This document shows positions 1 to 9,233 of a DNA stretch of 64,000 nt, in pieces (position 1 is the stretch's first letter; every line of letters begins with the position of its first letter). The position numbers were made by a program, and so were the translations under genes. The notes under the pieces are model-generated. The model had not been told where the DNA came from. It made no database searches and worked only from the letters and a program-made list of their open reading frames with translations. Origin of the DNA: Paenibacillus alba (GTDB lineage Bacteria > Bacillota > Bacilli > Paenibacillales > NBRC-103111); the NCBI RefSeq assembly GCF_013204855.1, contig NZ_JABMKZ010000009.1:149289-213288 (forward strand), written 5' to 3'.

Positions 1-284
1 AGCTGACAGGTAGCTACATGCCGATCGACTTTACGGCGCATGCCCGCAGTTTGGGAGCGAAGGCTTACAAAGCAGGCACGCCTGAACAACTTAGGGAAGC
101 GCTGCTGAAAGCCAAGGAAGAAACCGTGACGACCTTGATCGAAATTCCGGTTGTGCCGGGAACGAACACGGATGGCTATGAATCCTGGTGGCAAGTAGGC
201 GTGCCAGAGGTGTCCGAGAGCGAAAAGGTGCTTAAAGCGCATGAAGAAATGAAGAACCGCATCCAAGCGGCCAAACCTATTTAA
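1..284 (+). CDS. iolD: 3D-(3,5/4)-trihydroxycyclohexane-1,2-dione hydrolase, C-terminal fragment
   Basis: This is the last ~94 codons of a gene that begins left of the window; the reading frame is open from base 3. In the inositol pathway IolD hydrolyses the cyclic trione to 5-deoxy-glucuronate using thiamine diphosphate. The visible part matches the C-terminal end of this ThDP-enzyme family, with 'GTPEQLREALLKAK', 'LIEIPVVPGTN' and 'WWQVGVPEVS', the last being characteristic of IolD tails. It is followed 21 bp later by iolE in the same direction, which supports the assignment. The catalytic and cofactor-binding regions are outside the window, so the call rests on the tail and on context. Confidence 0.88.
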   Translation, partial: LTGSYMPIDFTAHARSLGAKAYKAGTPEQLREALLKAKEETVTTLIEIPVVPGTNTDGYESWWQVGVPEVSESEKVLKAHEEMKNRIQAAKPI

Positions 285-305
285 CCAACAAAGGGGATTT
301 GAACG

Positions 306-1214
306 ATGACAGAGCTTCCATTCAAGCTGGGCGTGCACCCGATTAATTGGGTGGGTGAAGATGTTAAGGAGCATGGCGCAGATACGACGTATGAACAAAT
401 TTTAGATGATATAGCAGCACTAGGGCTTGCAGGCACCGAGATGGGGCGCAAATATCCAACAGACATTCCCGTGTTAAAAGAAGAACTCGCGAAGCGGGGC
501 ATTCAGCTTGTTTCGCAGTGGAAATCGGTGCTTTTCTCCGATCCTGCCTACCGCGACGAGGAGCTTGCCGCTTATCGCAAGCATGCGCAGTTTCTCCAAG
601 AAATGGGCAGCACGGTCATCAGCACGGCGGAAGTGGGGGGCTCGCTCCATTTTGATCCGCGCCGGACGCCTAACGAGAAGGAAGTGCTTCGTCTGGATGA
701 GGCAGGCTGGCAGAGCTTGGCTGAGGGGCTTAATCTTGCAGGGGCCATCGCGCAGGAATATGGACTCAAGCTAACCTATCATCATCATGGCGGTACAGTG
801 GTAGAAAGCCCGGAGGAAATCGACAAGCTGATGGCAATGACGGATCCTGCGCTTGTGCATTTGCTTTTTGACACGGGCCATGCTTACTACGGCGGGGCAG
901 ATCCGCTGACCGTGCTGCGCAAGCATTACGGCCGTATCGCGTACATTCATTTGAAGGACATTCGTCAAGCGGTGCTGGATGAAGCGAGAGCGGAACAAGT
1001 GGACTTTGTGACCTGTATTCGAAAAGGCGTATTCACCGTTCCTGGCGATGGCTGCCTTGATTTTGGGCCGATTTTCCAAGAGCTGCTGGAGCGGAAATAT
1101 GAAGGATGGGCGATGCTCGAAGGTGAGCAAGACCCGGTTACGCATCCTCCTTATGAATATGCCAAAAATGCACTTCGTTATATCCAATCTCTTATTCCCC
1201 AAGAAAGAAGGTAA
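306..1214 (+). CDS. iolE: Inosose dehydratase (2-keto-myo-inositol dehydratase)
   Basis: 302 aa, a full-length xylose-isomerase-like TIM barrel. IolE removes water from scyllo-inosose (2-keto-myo-inositol) to give the diketone that IolD later hydrolyses, and needs Co2+ or Mn2+. The opening 'KLGVHPINWVGED' is typical for IolE. Probable metal-site segments are the His run at 159-161, 'LFDTGHAYYGG' around 187-197 and 'MLEGEQDP' near the C-terminus. A ribosome site (AAAGGGG) lies just before the ATG. It sits between iolD and iolC with short gaps, consistent with a single iol transcript. Antisense open frames inside it look like shadows. Confidence 0.95.
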   Translation: MTELPFKLGVHPINWVGEDVKEHGADTTYEQILDDIAALGLAGTEMGRKYPTDIPVLKEELAKRGIQLVSQWKSVLFSDPAYRDEELAAYRKHAQFLQEMGSTVISTAEVGGSLHFDPRRTPNEKEVLRLDEAGWQSLAEGLNLAGAIAQEYGLKLTYHHHGGTVVESPEEIDKLMAMTDPALVHLLFDTGHAYYGGADPLTVLRKHYGRIAYIHLKDIRQAVLDEARAEQVDFVTCIRKGVFTVPGDGCLDFGPIFQELLERKYEGWAMLEGEQDPVTHPPYEYAKNALRYIQSLIPQERR

Positions 1215-1221
1215 TGGTTCG

Positions 1222-2232
1222 ATGACCTACGTGACTTTTCCGCTAGATAAGCCGCTGGATTTTGCCGCAATAGGACGACTGTGCATTGATTTGAACGCTA
1301 ACGAAATTCACCGTCCGATGGAAGAGACGATGACGTTTACGAAGTATGTCGGAGGCTCTCCGGCCAACATCACGATCGGGATGGCGAGACTTGGCCTGCA
1401 AACGGCTTTTATCGGCAAAATCGCCAATGACCAAATGGGCCGCTTCATCGAGGATTACTTGCAGCGCAATCAGATCGAGACGACGAATGTCGTGACCGAT
1501 CAAACGGGAGCTGTCACAGGGCTTGCTTTTACCGAGATCAAAAGCCCTACCGATTGCAGTATTCTGATGTATCGCGACAATGCGGCTGATCTGCTGCTTA
1601 CCCCTGCGGAGGTTCAGGAATCGCTGATCGCTCAGGCGAAGGTGCTGCTCATCTCTGGGACGGCCCTTGCACAAAGCCCTTCACGTGAAGCGGTATTCCA
1701 AGCACTCAGCTATGCGAAGAAGCATGGCGCAGTGATCGTATTTGATTTGGATTATCGTCCCTATACGTGGACATCAGCGGAAGAGACAGCAACTTACTAC
1801 AACTTGGCGGCGGAGAAATGCGATATTATCCTCGGCACACGCGAAGAATTCGACATGATGGAACGTTTCGAGACGAACCCAGAGAAGGATGATCGGATTA
1901 CAGCGGCCAAATGGTTCGACTATTCGGCCAAAATCGTCATCATCAAACACGGCAAAGAGGGCTCCATTGCCTATACGCCTGACGGTGTCGGCCACCGTGC
2001 GAAGAGCTTCCCAGCTAAAGTTGTGAAGACGTTTGGGGCTGGGGATTCGTACGCGGCAGGCTTTATCTATGGCATTATGCAAGGCTGGACGATTGAAAAA
2101 AGTATGGAATACGGCAGCGCAGCCGCTTGTATCGTCATTTCCAGCCACAGCTGCTCAGATGCTATGCCAACGGCTGCACAGGTGGATGATTATATCGAAC
2201 GCTGCAACCGCGGCGAAATTACAGCTTCTTAA
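1222..2232 (+). CDS. iolC: 5-dehydro-2-deoxygluconokinase
   Basis: 336 aa, PfkB (ribokinase) family kinase that phosphorylates 2-deoxy-5-keto-gluconate. The open frame runs back to 1048 inside iolE, but the ATG at 1222 has a ribosome site (AGAAGG at 1207-1212) and gives the normal length, so I start there. PfkB signature 1 lies at about 43-58 ('VGGSPANITIGMARLG'). Signature 2 contains the anion-hole and catalytic stretch 'GAGDS' at 272-276, Asp275 being the expected base. The 7-bp gap from iolE suggests translational coupling. Confidence 0.95.
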   Translation: MTYVTFPLDKPLDFAAIGRLCIDLNANEIHRPMEETMTFTKYVGGSPANITIGMARLGLQTAFIGKIANDQMGRFIEDYLQRNQIETTNVVTDQTGAVTGLAFTEIKSPTDCSILMYRDNAADLLLTPAEVQESLIAQAKVLLISGTALAQSPSREAVFQALSYAKKHGAVIVFDLDYRPYTWTSAEETATYYNLAAEKCDIILGTREEFDMMERFETNPEKDDRITAAKWFDYSAKIVIIKHGKEGSIAYTPDGVGHRAKSFPAKVVKTFGAGDSYAAGFIYGIMQGWTIEKSMEYGSAAACIVISSHSCSDAMPTAAQVDDYIERCNRGEITAS

Positions 2233-2257
2233 TTGACTGAAAAGGGAGAGCTTCACG

Positions 2258-3703
2258 ATGACAGAAACTTTGAAAAATTGGATCGGCGGCGAATGGATCG
2301 CTTCCGCATCCACACAAACAGAACCCGTATACAACCCTGCAACGGAAGAAATTCTTGCTTACATTCCCATTTCTACGAAGGAGGAAGTTGATCAAGCCGT
2401 TCGCAACTCCCAAGAGGCGTTCCAGTCCTGGAGCCGCACGCCGGTGCCGCGTCGGGCTCGCATTTTGTTCAAATATCAGCAGCTGCTGGTCGACAACTGG
2501 GAAGAGCTTGCGCGGATCGTGACGCGTGAAAATGGCAAAAGCTACACCGAAGCGTACGGCGAAGTGCTGCGCGGCATCGAGTGCGTCGAATTCGCGGCAG
2601 GAGCGCCAACGCTGATGATGGGTAAACAGTTGCCCGATATCGCATCGAATCTGGAATCCGGCATGTACCGCTATCCGATCGGGGTCATCGGTGGTATTAC
2701 ACCGTTTAACTTCCCGATGATGGTGCCCTGCTGGATGTTCCCGCTGGCGATTGCCTGCGGCAACACCTTCGTGCTGAAACCGTCGGAGCGCACGCCGCAC
2801 TTGGCTAACCGTTTGGCGGAGCTGTTCCAACAAGCCGGTCTTCCGGACGGCGTGCTGAACATCGTTCATGGCGCGCACGATGTCGTGAACGGACTTCTGG
2901 AGCATCCTGAAGTCAAAGCGATTTCATTCGTTGGCTCCCAACCGGTAGCCGAATACATTTACAAAACCGCTTCAGCCCATGGCAAGCGGGTGCAAGCCTT
3001 AGCCGGCGCCAAAAATCACTCGATTGTGATGCCGGATGCGGATCTGGATATCGCGGTGAAGGAAATCGTCAACGCGGCTTTTGGTTCAGCGGGCGAGCGC
3101 TGCATGGCCTGCTCGGTTGTCGTAGCCGTCGGCGATGTGGCTGACACACTTGTCAGCAAGCTAACGGAGGCGGCTAACCGCATCACGATGGGCAATGGCG
3201 CAGACGAGGGCGTGTTCTTGGGGCCGGTCATTCGCGACCAGCATAGAGAACGGACCTTGAAATATATCGAGATCGGCGAAAAAGAAGGCGCGATTCTGAT
3301 TCGCGACGGACGCAAGGATAAGGCATCCGACGAGAAGGGGTATTTCGTAGGTCCGACTATTTTTGATGACGTGGAGTGCGGCATGAAAATTTGGGAGGAC
3401 GAAATTTTTGCGCCTGTGCTTTCCATCGTTCGGGTGGCAACGCTGGAAGAAGCGATTGCGTTATCCAATCGCTCGGAATTCGCCAATGGGGCCTGCCTGT
3501 TCACGCGAGATGGCAGCCATGTCCGCCAATTCCGCGAAACGATTGATGCGGGTATGCTGGGCGTCAATCTCGGCGTTCCTGCACCGATGGCGTTCTTCCC
3601 TTTTTCCGGCTGGAAAAAGTCGTTCTACGGTGATTTGCACGCGAATGGGACGGATGGCGTTGAATTCTATACACGCAAAAAAATGGTCACAGCCCGCTGG
3701 TAG
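2258..3703 (+). CDS. mmsA: Methylmalonate-/malonate-semialdehyde dehydrogenase (CoA-acylating)
   Basis: 481 aa, the usual length for this aldehyde dehydrogenase (IolA in Bacillus). It converts malonate semialdehyde, the last product of inositol breakdown, to acetyl-CoA and CO2 with NAD+ and CoA. Visible motifs are '[14 protein letters not shown]' (142-155), the NAD-binding '[12 protein letters not shown]' (223-234) and the catalytic cysteine in 'GERCMACS' (Cys282). The C-terminal '[16 protein letters not shown]' is characteristic of MmsA. It starts 25 bp after iolC behind a GGGAGAG ribosome site and is in line with the rest of the operon. Confidence 0.95.
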   Translation: MTETLKNWIGGEWIASASTQTEPVYNPATEEILAYIPISTKEEVDQAVRNSQEAFQSWSRTPVPRRARILFKYQQLLVDNWEELARIVTRENGKSYTEAYGEVLRGIECVEFAAGAPTLMMGKQLPDIASNLESGMYRYPIGVIGGITPFNFPMMVPCWMFPLAIACGNTFVLKPSERTPHLANRLAELFQQAGLPDGVLNIVHGAHDVVNGLLEHPEVKAISFVGSQPVAEYIYKTASAHGKRVQALAGAKNHSIVMPDADLDIAVKEIVNAAFGSAGERCMACSVVVAVGDVADTLVSKLTEAANRITMGNGADEGVFLGPVIRDQHRERTLKYIEIGEKEGAILIRDGRKDKASDEKGYFVGPTIFDDVECGMKIWEDEIFAPVLSIVRVATLEEAIALSNRSEFANGACLFTRDGSHVRQFRETIDAGMLGVNLGVPAPMAFFPFSGWKKSFYGDLHANGTDGVEFYTRKKMVTARW

Positions 3704-3723
3704 GCCCAGAAAGGAAGAATCTC

Positions 3724-4602
3724 ATGCGACTTGTTTCGATGAAAGAGATGCTGCATCAGGCGCTAGCCGGTCAATATGCGGTTGGACAGTTTAATTTAAA
3801 CAATCTGGAATTCACGCAAGCGATTCTGCTGGCTGCCGAGGCGGAGCAAGCGCCCGTCATTCTTGGCGTCAGCGAGGCTTACATTCCTTATATGGGCGGG
3901 CTGCCTTGCATCGCGGGTATGGTGAAATCGTTGATGGAGCATTACGGCATTACGGTGCCTGTCGCGCTCCATCTAGACCATGGAAGCAGTTATGAGGTGT
4001 GCATCCGGGCGATTCACGCGGGTTTTACTTCCGTTATGATTGATGCTTCGCATCATTCGCTCGAACATAACATCGAAGTTACCCGCCAAGTGACACAAGC
4101 TGCTCATGTTCTCGGCGTTTCCGTTGAATCTGAGCTGGGCCGGATTACCGGACGCGAGGATGATTTGGTCGTCGATGAAGCCGAAGGCATGTATGCGGTC
4201 ACGGCGGATTGCGTGCGTTTAGTGCAGGAAACAGGCATCGATTGCTTGGCGCCAGCGCTTGGTTCCGTGCATGGTCCTTATCGGGGACAGCCCAAGCTGG
4301 GCTTCGAACGGATGGCTGAAATCCGCCAAGTGACGGGTCTTCCGCTCGTGCTTCATGGCGGAAGCGGCTTGCCGGATGAAGAAATTCGTCAGGCTATTGC
4401 CTGCGGAACAGCCAAAATTAATGTGAACACAGACAATCAAATTGCCTGTACAGCCGCCATAAGATCGTTTTTGAATGAACATCCGGAGGCCTATGACCCG
4501 CGGAATTATTTAATCCCCGCGCGGGAAGCGATTGGGGCATCCGTAAGAGCCAAAATTCAATTGTTCGGCAGCGCAGGCAAAGCCGGAAGGAGTTTATCAT
4601 GA
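3724..4602 (+). CDS. iolJ: 5-dehydro-2-deoxyphosphogluconate aldolase (class II)
   Basis: 292 aa, class II fructose-bisphosphate aldolase family. In this context it most likely splits 2-deoxy-5-keto-gluconate 6-phosphate into dihydroxyacetone phosphate and malonate semialdehyde, the substrate of the preceding dehydrogenase. The zinc/catalytic residues are recognisable: 'HLDHGS' (Asp85, His86), 'GSVHGPY' (His183) and 'LHGGSGLP' (His211). The last four bases overlap the iolG start (ATGA), indicating coupled translation. A true FbaA/GatY aldolase would look similar; the IolJ call rests mainly on the neighbours. Confidence 0.9.
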   Translation: MRLVSMKEMLHQALAGQYAVGQFNLNNLEFTQAILLAAEAEQAPVILGVSEAYIPYMGGLPCIAGMVKSLMEHYGITVPVALHLDHGSSYEVCIRAIHAGFTSVMIDASHHSLEHNIEVTRQVTQAAHVLGVSVESELGRITGREDDLVVDEAEGMYAVTADCVRLVQETGIDCLAPALGSVHGPYRGQPKLGFERMAEIRQVTGLPLVLHGGSGLPDEEIRQAIACGTAKINVNTDNQIACTAAIRSFLNEHPEAYDPRNYLIPAREAIGASVRAKIQLFGSAGKAGRSLS

Positions 4603-5636
4603 AAACTATTCAAATCGGAATCATCGGTGCAGGGCGAATCGGCAAAATCCACGCAGACAATTTGCTGCGACTGCCGCAAGTGAACATTGTGGCGGTGAGT
4701 GATTTATTTGCCGGTCCTGAGCTAGAGGCTTGGGCGGCAGCGCGCCAAATTGGCCTAGTTACGAAGGACAGCAAGGAATTGATCGAGCATCCAGAGATTG
4801 ATGCTATTTTCATCTGCTCGTCGACCGACACACATGTGCCGTTAATCCAGCAAGCGGCTGAAGCAGGCAAACACATCTTTTGCGAAAAGCCGATCAGCAT
4901 GGATATTACGCAAACGGAAGCGGCGATTGCTGCTGTGAACAAAGCCGGCGTGAAGCTGCAAATCGGCTTCAACCGTCGTTTTGACCATAATTTTAAGCGT
5001 GTTCGCGAGGTTGTCCAAGAAGGGACGATCGGGAACCCGCATATTATCAAAATTACTTCCCGTGACCCGAATCCGCCGCATGAGGATTATATTAAGGTGT
5101 CGGGCGGCATTTTCATGGATATGATGATTCATGATTTCGATATGGCTAGATTTGTAGCTGGCAGCGAGGTTGAAGAGGTGTATGCGCAGGGCAATGTGCT
5201 GATTAATCCGGTTTTTGCTGAGCATGGGGATGTGGATACGGCGATAGTCACGCTGCGCTTCGAGAATGGCGCGCTTGGCGTCATCGACAATAGCCGTCAA
5301 GCCGTCTATGGCTATGATCAGCGTGTTGAAGTGTTCGGGTCCAAAGGCAGCGTGGCTGTTGCCAACGATCATCCGAATACGGCTGTGGTCAGCACCGCAG
5401 ATGCGATTGTGAGCGAGAAACCGCTGCATTTTTTCCTCGAGCGCTATCAAGCTGCTTATATGGAAGAGACACAGATCTTTATTGATTGTCTGTTGAACGA
5501 TAAGGCTGTACCTGTGAACGGTCATGATGGGATGCAGGCGGAGCGGATTGCACTTGCTGCCAAGCTATCTTCCAGGTTGGGTCGTCCGGTGAAAGTGTCC
5601 GAAGCTTTGGCTTTGTTGCAGCAGAATGCGCTTTGA
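4599..5636 (+). CDS. iolG: myo-Inositol 2-dehydrogenase
   Basis: 345 aa, Gfo/Idh/MocA family. It oxidises myo-inositol to 2-keto-myo-inositol with NAD+, the entry step of the pathway. The N-terminal Rossmann fold has 'GIIGAGRIG' (7-15), the catalytic lysine sits in 'CEKP' (95-98), and the Asp/His pair expected for IolG is in '[10 protein letters not shown]' (172-181). The start overlaps the iolJ stop; the ribosome site is AAGGAG within the end of iolJ. Some homologues also accept scyllo-inositol or D-chiro-inositol, so exact isomer preference cannot be read from sequence. Confidence 0.93.
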   Translation: MKTIQIGIIGAGRIGKIHADNLLRLPQVNIVAVSDLFAGPELEAWAAARQIGLVTKDSKELIEHPEIDAIFICSSTDTHVPLIQQAAEAGKHIFCEKPISMDITQTEAAIAAVNKAGVKLQIGFNRRFDHNFKRVREVVQEGTIGNPHIIKITSRDPNPPHEDYIKVSGGIFMDMMIHDFDMARFVAGSEVEEVYAQGNVLINPVFAEHGDVDTAIVTLRFENGALGVIDNSRQAVYGYDQRVEVFGSKGSVAVANDHPNTAVVSTADAIVSEKPLHFFLERYQAAYMEETQIFIDCLLNDKAVPVNGHDGMQAERIALAAKLSSRLGRPVKVSEALALLQQNAL

Positions 5637-5654
5637 GGGGAGGAGTTGCGGGAT

Positions 5655-6473
5655 ATGCCTAATCTGATTGTGAAACCTTTGGAACATCCTCATGTTGAGG
5701 GCAGCATTTTGAAAATAACGCCGGAATCCGGGGGCTGGAACTATGTCGGTTTTGAAATTGTACGGCTTGCGGCGGGGCAATCTCTGAGCCGTGTTACGGG
5801 CGAGCAGGAGGTTTGCTTAGTGCTGCTGAGCGGTAAAGCGGACGTGCAAACTAAGGAAGCAAGCTGGAGTGACATCGGAGAGCGGATGAACGTTTTTGAG
5901 AAAATTCCGCCGTTTTCGGTCTATGTCCCAAGTGATGATCAGTATGAAGTTGCTGCCAAAACAGCTGTGGAGCTGGCGATTTGCAGCGCTCCCGGTGCTG
6001 GCGGTTATCCTGCGCGCTTGATTGAACCTAGCCATGTGGGGGTTGAAACCCGCGGTTACGGGAATATCGAGCGGCAAATTCATAATATTTTACCGGAAAA
6101 TGAACCAGCCGACAGCTTGCTTGTCGTTGAGGTTTTTACACCGAATGGGCATTGGTCGAGCTACCCGCCGCACAAACATGATCGGGATGCGCTTCCGCAG
6201 GAGTCTTTTCTCGAGGAAACGTATTATTATCGCGTCGATCCCGGACATGGTTTTGCGATCCAACGTGTGTATACGGATGATCGTTCTCTGGATGAAACGC
6301 TGCTGGTGAAGGATGGGGAAGCTGTTCTGGTACCGCGAGGCTATCATCCGGTTTGTGCTCCTCCCGGCTATGATGTCTACTATCTGAATGTGATGGCAGG
6401 CCCATCGCGTACCTGGAAGTTCCATAATGATCCTGAGCATGCTTGGCTAATGGCGAAGCCAGTGGAGGAGTAG
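5655..6473 (+). CDS. iolB: 5-deoxy-glucuronate isomerase
   Basis: 272 aa, KduI/IolB bicupin. It isomerises 5-deoxy-glucuronate, the IolD product, to 2-deoxy-5-keto-gluconate, the IolC substrate. The C-terminal cupin shows the metal-site pattern 'PPHKHDRDALPQESFLEE' and a later 'VPRGYHPVCAPPGYD'. The frame opens at a TTG at 5646, but that codon touches the GGGGAGGAG ribosome site; the ATG at 5655 has proper 9-bp spacing and is chosen. It is the last enzyme gene of the iol group and is followed by a regulator 76 bp downstream. Confidence 0.94.
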   Translation: MPNLIVKPLEHPHVEGSILKITPESGGWNYVGFEIVRLAAGQSLSRVTGEQEVCLVLLSGKADVQTKEASWSDIGERMNVFEKIPPFSVYVPSDDQYEVAAKTAVELAICSAPGAGGYPARLIEPSHVGVETRGYGNIERQIHNILPENEPADSLLVVEVFTPNGHWSSYPPHKHDRDALPQESFLEETYYYRVDPGHGFAIQRVYTDDRSLDETLLVKDGEAVLVPRGYHPVCAPPGYDVYYLNVMAGPSRTWKFHNDPEHAWLMAKPVEE

Positions 6474-6549
6474 GCCGTTTGCAACTTCCCTTGTGCCCCT
6501 GCATAATAGAAGACAAACAAGTATTCTTCGGGAAAAATGGGGTCATAGG

Positions 6550-7569
6550 ATGAAGGCAACAATTTATGATGTCGCCCGCGAGGCTGGGGTTTCGATTGCA
6601 GCGGTGTCGCAGGTGATGAACGGCAAAGGGAAAATCAGCGAAGAACGGCGCGCGGAAATTCTCAAAACGATGGAGCGGCTCAATTATCAGCCAAGTGTGA
6701 TCGCTTCGGCTTTAACCGGCAAGAAGACATTTACTTTGGGACTGCTTGTGCCGGATATATCGAATCCTTTTTTCGCGGAAATTGCGCGGGCGGTGGAGGA
6801 TCAAGGGCATCATTTGGGCTATAGCTTGGTCATTTGCAGCACAGACAATAAGGACGAACGGGTCGAGCGCTACCTGAACCTGCTTCAGCAGAAAAGCATT
6901 GACGGCATGATCATCGGGACCGGGATGGACAACAAGGAGATGCTGACGCCTCTAATGAAGCAAGGGATCCCGATTGCGATGATCGCCAGAGAAATGCCGG
7001 ACATCGGCGTGCATACCGTTGTTGTGGACGATTGCGTTGGCGGCGCGTTGGCGGCCAAGCATTTGCTGGACTTGGGGCATACGCGCATAGCTATTCTGGC
7101 GGAGCATGCCAAAGTTATCAGCAGCCGTGAGAGGGTGCGCGGGTTCAGGAACACGTTGGAGGAAGCGGGTGTTGTACTGCCGGACAGCGGTGTGCGCAAC
7201 TGCCACTACACGGTGGAAGATGGGAAGCGGCAGGCGATTGCGCTGCTGGAAGAGTCGGCTGCCGTTCGGCCGACTGCCCTGTTCTGCTGCAACGATATGC
7301 TGGCTATCGGGGCTTTGCAGGCTGCGAAGCAGCTGGGCTTGAAGGTACCGGAGCAGCTATCGGTGATTGGCTTCGACAACACGATTCTGGCTTCGGTGAC
7401 GGACCCGCCGCTCACGACGGTCGCTCAGCCGATTGAGCCGATGGGGAAGAAGGTCGTCGACCTGCTGATTCAGGAGCTGAAAAAAGAATCGAAACTAAAA
7501 CAACGCGTTGTGCTGCGCCCGGAGCTGATGATCCGTCAATCCACGGCATCACCGGGTGACATGCATTAA
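6550..7569 (+). CDS. LacI-family transcriptional regulator, probable regulator of the iol genes
   Basis: 339 aa. The first 60 residues form a LacI helix-turn-helix and hinge ('TIYDVAREAGVSIAAVSQVM'), followed by a periplasmic-binding-like sensor domain ('LGLLVPDISNPFFAEIARAVE', 'AAKHLLDLGHTRIAIL', 'LSVIGFDNTILASVTDPPLTT'). The open frame starts at 6493, but only the ATG at 6550 gives a normal LacI N-terminus. It lies directly behind iolB on the same strand and ahead of a strong terminator, so a role in inositol regulation is a reasonable inference. Bacillus subtilis uses the DeoR-type IolR instead. The effector is unknown. Confidence 0.9.
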   Translation: MKATIYDVAREAGVSIAAVSQVMNGKGKISEERRAEILKTMERLNYQPSVIASALTGKKTFTLGLLVPDISNPFFAEIARAVEDQGHHLGYSLVICSTDNKDERVERYLNLLQQKSIDGMIIGTGMDNKEMLTPLMKQGIPIAMIAREMPDIGVHTVVVDDCVGGALAAKHLLDLGHTRIAILAEHAKVISSRERVRGFRNTLEEAGVVLPDSGVRNCHYTVEDGKRQAIALLEESAAVRPTALFCCNDMLAIGALQAAKQLGLKVPEQLSVIGFDNTILASVTDPPLTTVAQPIEPMGKKVVDLLIQELKKESKLKQRVVLRPELMIRQSTASPGDMH

Positions 7570-7573
7570 TTGA

Positions 7574-7623
7574 AAAGAACTGTCTCACAAGTAGAATATT
7601 CTACTTGGGGACAGTTCTTTTTT
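7574..7623 (+). terminator. Rho-independent terminator after the iol operon and its regulator
   Basis: AAAGAACTGTC pairs with GACAGTTCTTTT; a nested second arm (AAGTAGAAT/ATTCTACTT) extends the stem, and a run of T follows. It starts 5 bp after the regulator stop codon. Confidence 0.93.
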
Positions 7624-7700
7624 CAATAATGAGGGGGCAGCTGTAGCAGCAGCCGATCCTGCTTCTGAGAAAAGCCTTACAGCAGCAGCGATCCAGCTGC

Positions 7701-8114
7701 TATAAGGCTGAAATTCGGCGCTATGCCCGCGGCCGAGGCGCAAGCCCCCGCTGTAAGGCTGAAAAACAGCCTTAAAGTGGCGGGAAAGTTGGAGAGGATC
7801 TCCATAAGGCTGAAAAACAGCCTTACAGAAGGAGAAAGGCAAGGATTCTCCCTAATTGGTGTCTGAGAGGCTGAAATTCAGCCCTAAAGTGGCGGGAAAG
7901 CTGGAGATGATCTCCATAAGGCTGAAAAACAGCCTTACAGAAGGAGAAAGGTGAGGATTCTCCCTAATTGGTGGCTGTAAGGCTGAAATTCAGCCCTAAA
8001 GTGGAGGGAAAGTTGGAAAGGATCTCCATAAGGCTGAAAAACAGCCTTACAGAAGGAGAAAGGCAAGGATTCTCCCTAATTGGTGTCTGAGAGGCTGAAA
8101 TTCAGCCTTAAAGT
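7701..8114. repeat. Intergenic hairpin array, GGCTG family, ~112-bp period
   Basis: The 678-bp gap between the iol regulator and the next importer contains no credible gene. It holds eight copies of a short core, GGCTGAAAAACAGCC or GGCTGAAATTCAGCC and variants, most of them self-complementary. The GGCTG of each copy begins at 7706, 7757, 7808, 7869, 7920, 7981, 8032 and 8093, i.e. steps of 51, 51, 61, 51, 61, 51, 61. The last units are near-identical 112-bp tandem copies. The 51-bp spacers contain GGAGATGATCTCC-like palindromes and the 61-bp spacers GGAGAA...TTCTCC. From 8115 to 8230 the sequence is AT-rich with a TATAAT at 8211-8216 but no convincing -35. Confidence 0.9.
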
Positions 8115-8247
8115 GGTCCGGCACTGCGCCCCTGCCGAAGCCCCCCACCAAAACCAATGAAATTATAGTTTTATCTATAATTTTTTAAGGGATCTATCGG
8201 CAGTACCTTCTATAATTAGGGTATACCAAAGAAGGAGCGATGCAGTG

Positions 8248-9213
8248 ATGAGCAGCAGGTTAGAGAAAACTCCTGTCACCCTTGATGTACAGCGGCTTAG
8301 AGAAGCTGCGCTAATACGAAGAAGAAGATTGCTGAAACAAAATATTCCTTTGTTTATCATGCTGATCCCCGTGATCGCCTATTATATTTTGTTCAAATAT
8401 TGGCCGATGGGCGGTCTTGTGATCGCTTTCAAGAATTACAACTTCGCAGATGGCATCTGGCACAGTCCATGGGTTGGGATGAAGTATTTCAAGCTCTTGT
8501 TTTCCAGCGCAAGTACGCTGCAAATTATATGGAACACGTTCTGGCTCAGCTTGCTTAGCTTGCTAGTGGGTTTCCCGGTGCCGATCATTTTGGCTGTTTT
8601 GCTTAATGAAGTTCGCAAGTCCTGGTTTAAAAAATGGGTGCAAACGATTGTTTACTTGCCTCATTTCTTCTCCTGGGTCATCGTTTCCGGTATCGTTTTA
8701 TCCTTATTCGCGACGGATTACGGGTCTATCAATAAAGTGCTCAAGCTCTTGCATATGGAACCGATCACCTTTTTGTATGAATCTCATTCTTGGATTGCGA
8801 TTTTTGTTGGGTCTGGTGTATGGAAGGAAATGGGATTCAGTACGATCATTTATCTCGCTGCGCTGACAACGATTGATCCTTCGCTTTATGAATCGGCCTG
8901 TATGGATGGCGCTACGAAGTGGCGGCAAATTTGGCACATTACGCTGCCGGGTATTCGGCACACGATTATTTTACTGCTGATTCTAGCGATGGGGCGTGTG
9001 ATGGAGGTTGGCTTTGACCAAGTGTACAACTTGCAGAATTCGGCTGTAGCTGACGTGTCTGAGGTGATTAGTACGTATATTTATAAAATAGGATTGGGCA
9101 GCTCGCAGTTCAGCTTAACGACGGCGATGGGGCTTTTCGAATCGGTCATTAGCTGTAGTCTTGTTTTGATTGCGAATCAGATTGCCCGTAAATTTGACCA
9201 AGCATTATTCTAG
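8248..9213 (+). CDS. Carbohydrate ABC transporter permease, LplB/YteP type
   Basis: 321 aa, six predicted membrane segments, MalF-like binding-protein-dependent permease. The N-terminus is charged and cytoplasmic, followed by 'FIMLIPVIAYYILFKYWPMGG', typical of the LplB/YteP branch. The EAA loop that contacts the ATPase reads 'YESACMDGATKWRQIWHITLPG'. A GTG at 8245 immediately precedes the ATG; both are served by GGAG at 8234-8237. It is the first gene of a permease-permease-lipoprotein set. No ATPase gene lies nearby; such importers in Bacillus share a general ATPase (MsmX type). Confidence 0.92.
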   Translation: MSSRLEKTPVTLDVQRLREAALIRRRRLLKQNIPLFIMLIPVIAYYILFKYWPMGGLVIAFKNYNFADGIWHSPWVGMKYFKLLFSSASTLQIIWNTFWLSLLSLLVGFPVPIILAVLLNEVRKSWFKKWVQTIVYLPHFFSWVIVSGIVLSLFATDYGSINKVLKLLHMEPITFLYESHSWIAIFVGSGVWKEMGFSTIIYLAALTTIDPSLYESACMDGATKWRQIWHITLPGIRHTIILLLILAMGRVMEVGFDQVYNLQNSAVADVSEVISTYIYKIGLGSSQFSLTTAMGLFESVISCSLVLIANQIARKFDQALF

Positions 9214-9233
9214 AAGCCAAAAAGGAGGAGCCC

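Noticed and set aside
7585..7842. 85-aa minus-strand open frame over the GGCTG array
   Set aside because: Its residues repeat with the DNA unit ('FQPY' recurring), it has no ribosome site and lies in repeat DNA and a terminator.
7701..8114. CRISPR array
   Set aside because: The cores are short palindromes with variable sequence, spacers are repeated rather than unique, and no cas genes are present.
8211..8216. Promoter with TATAAT before the first importer
   Set aside because: No acceptable -35 could be found at 16-18 bp, so it is mentioned only in the repeat entry.
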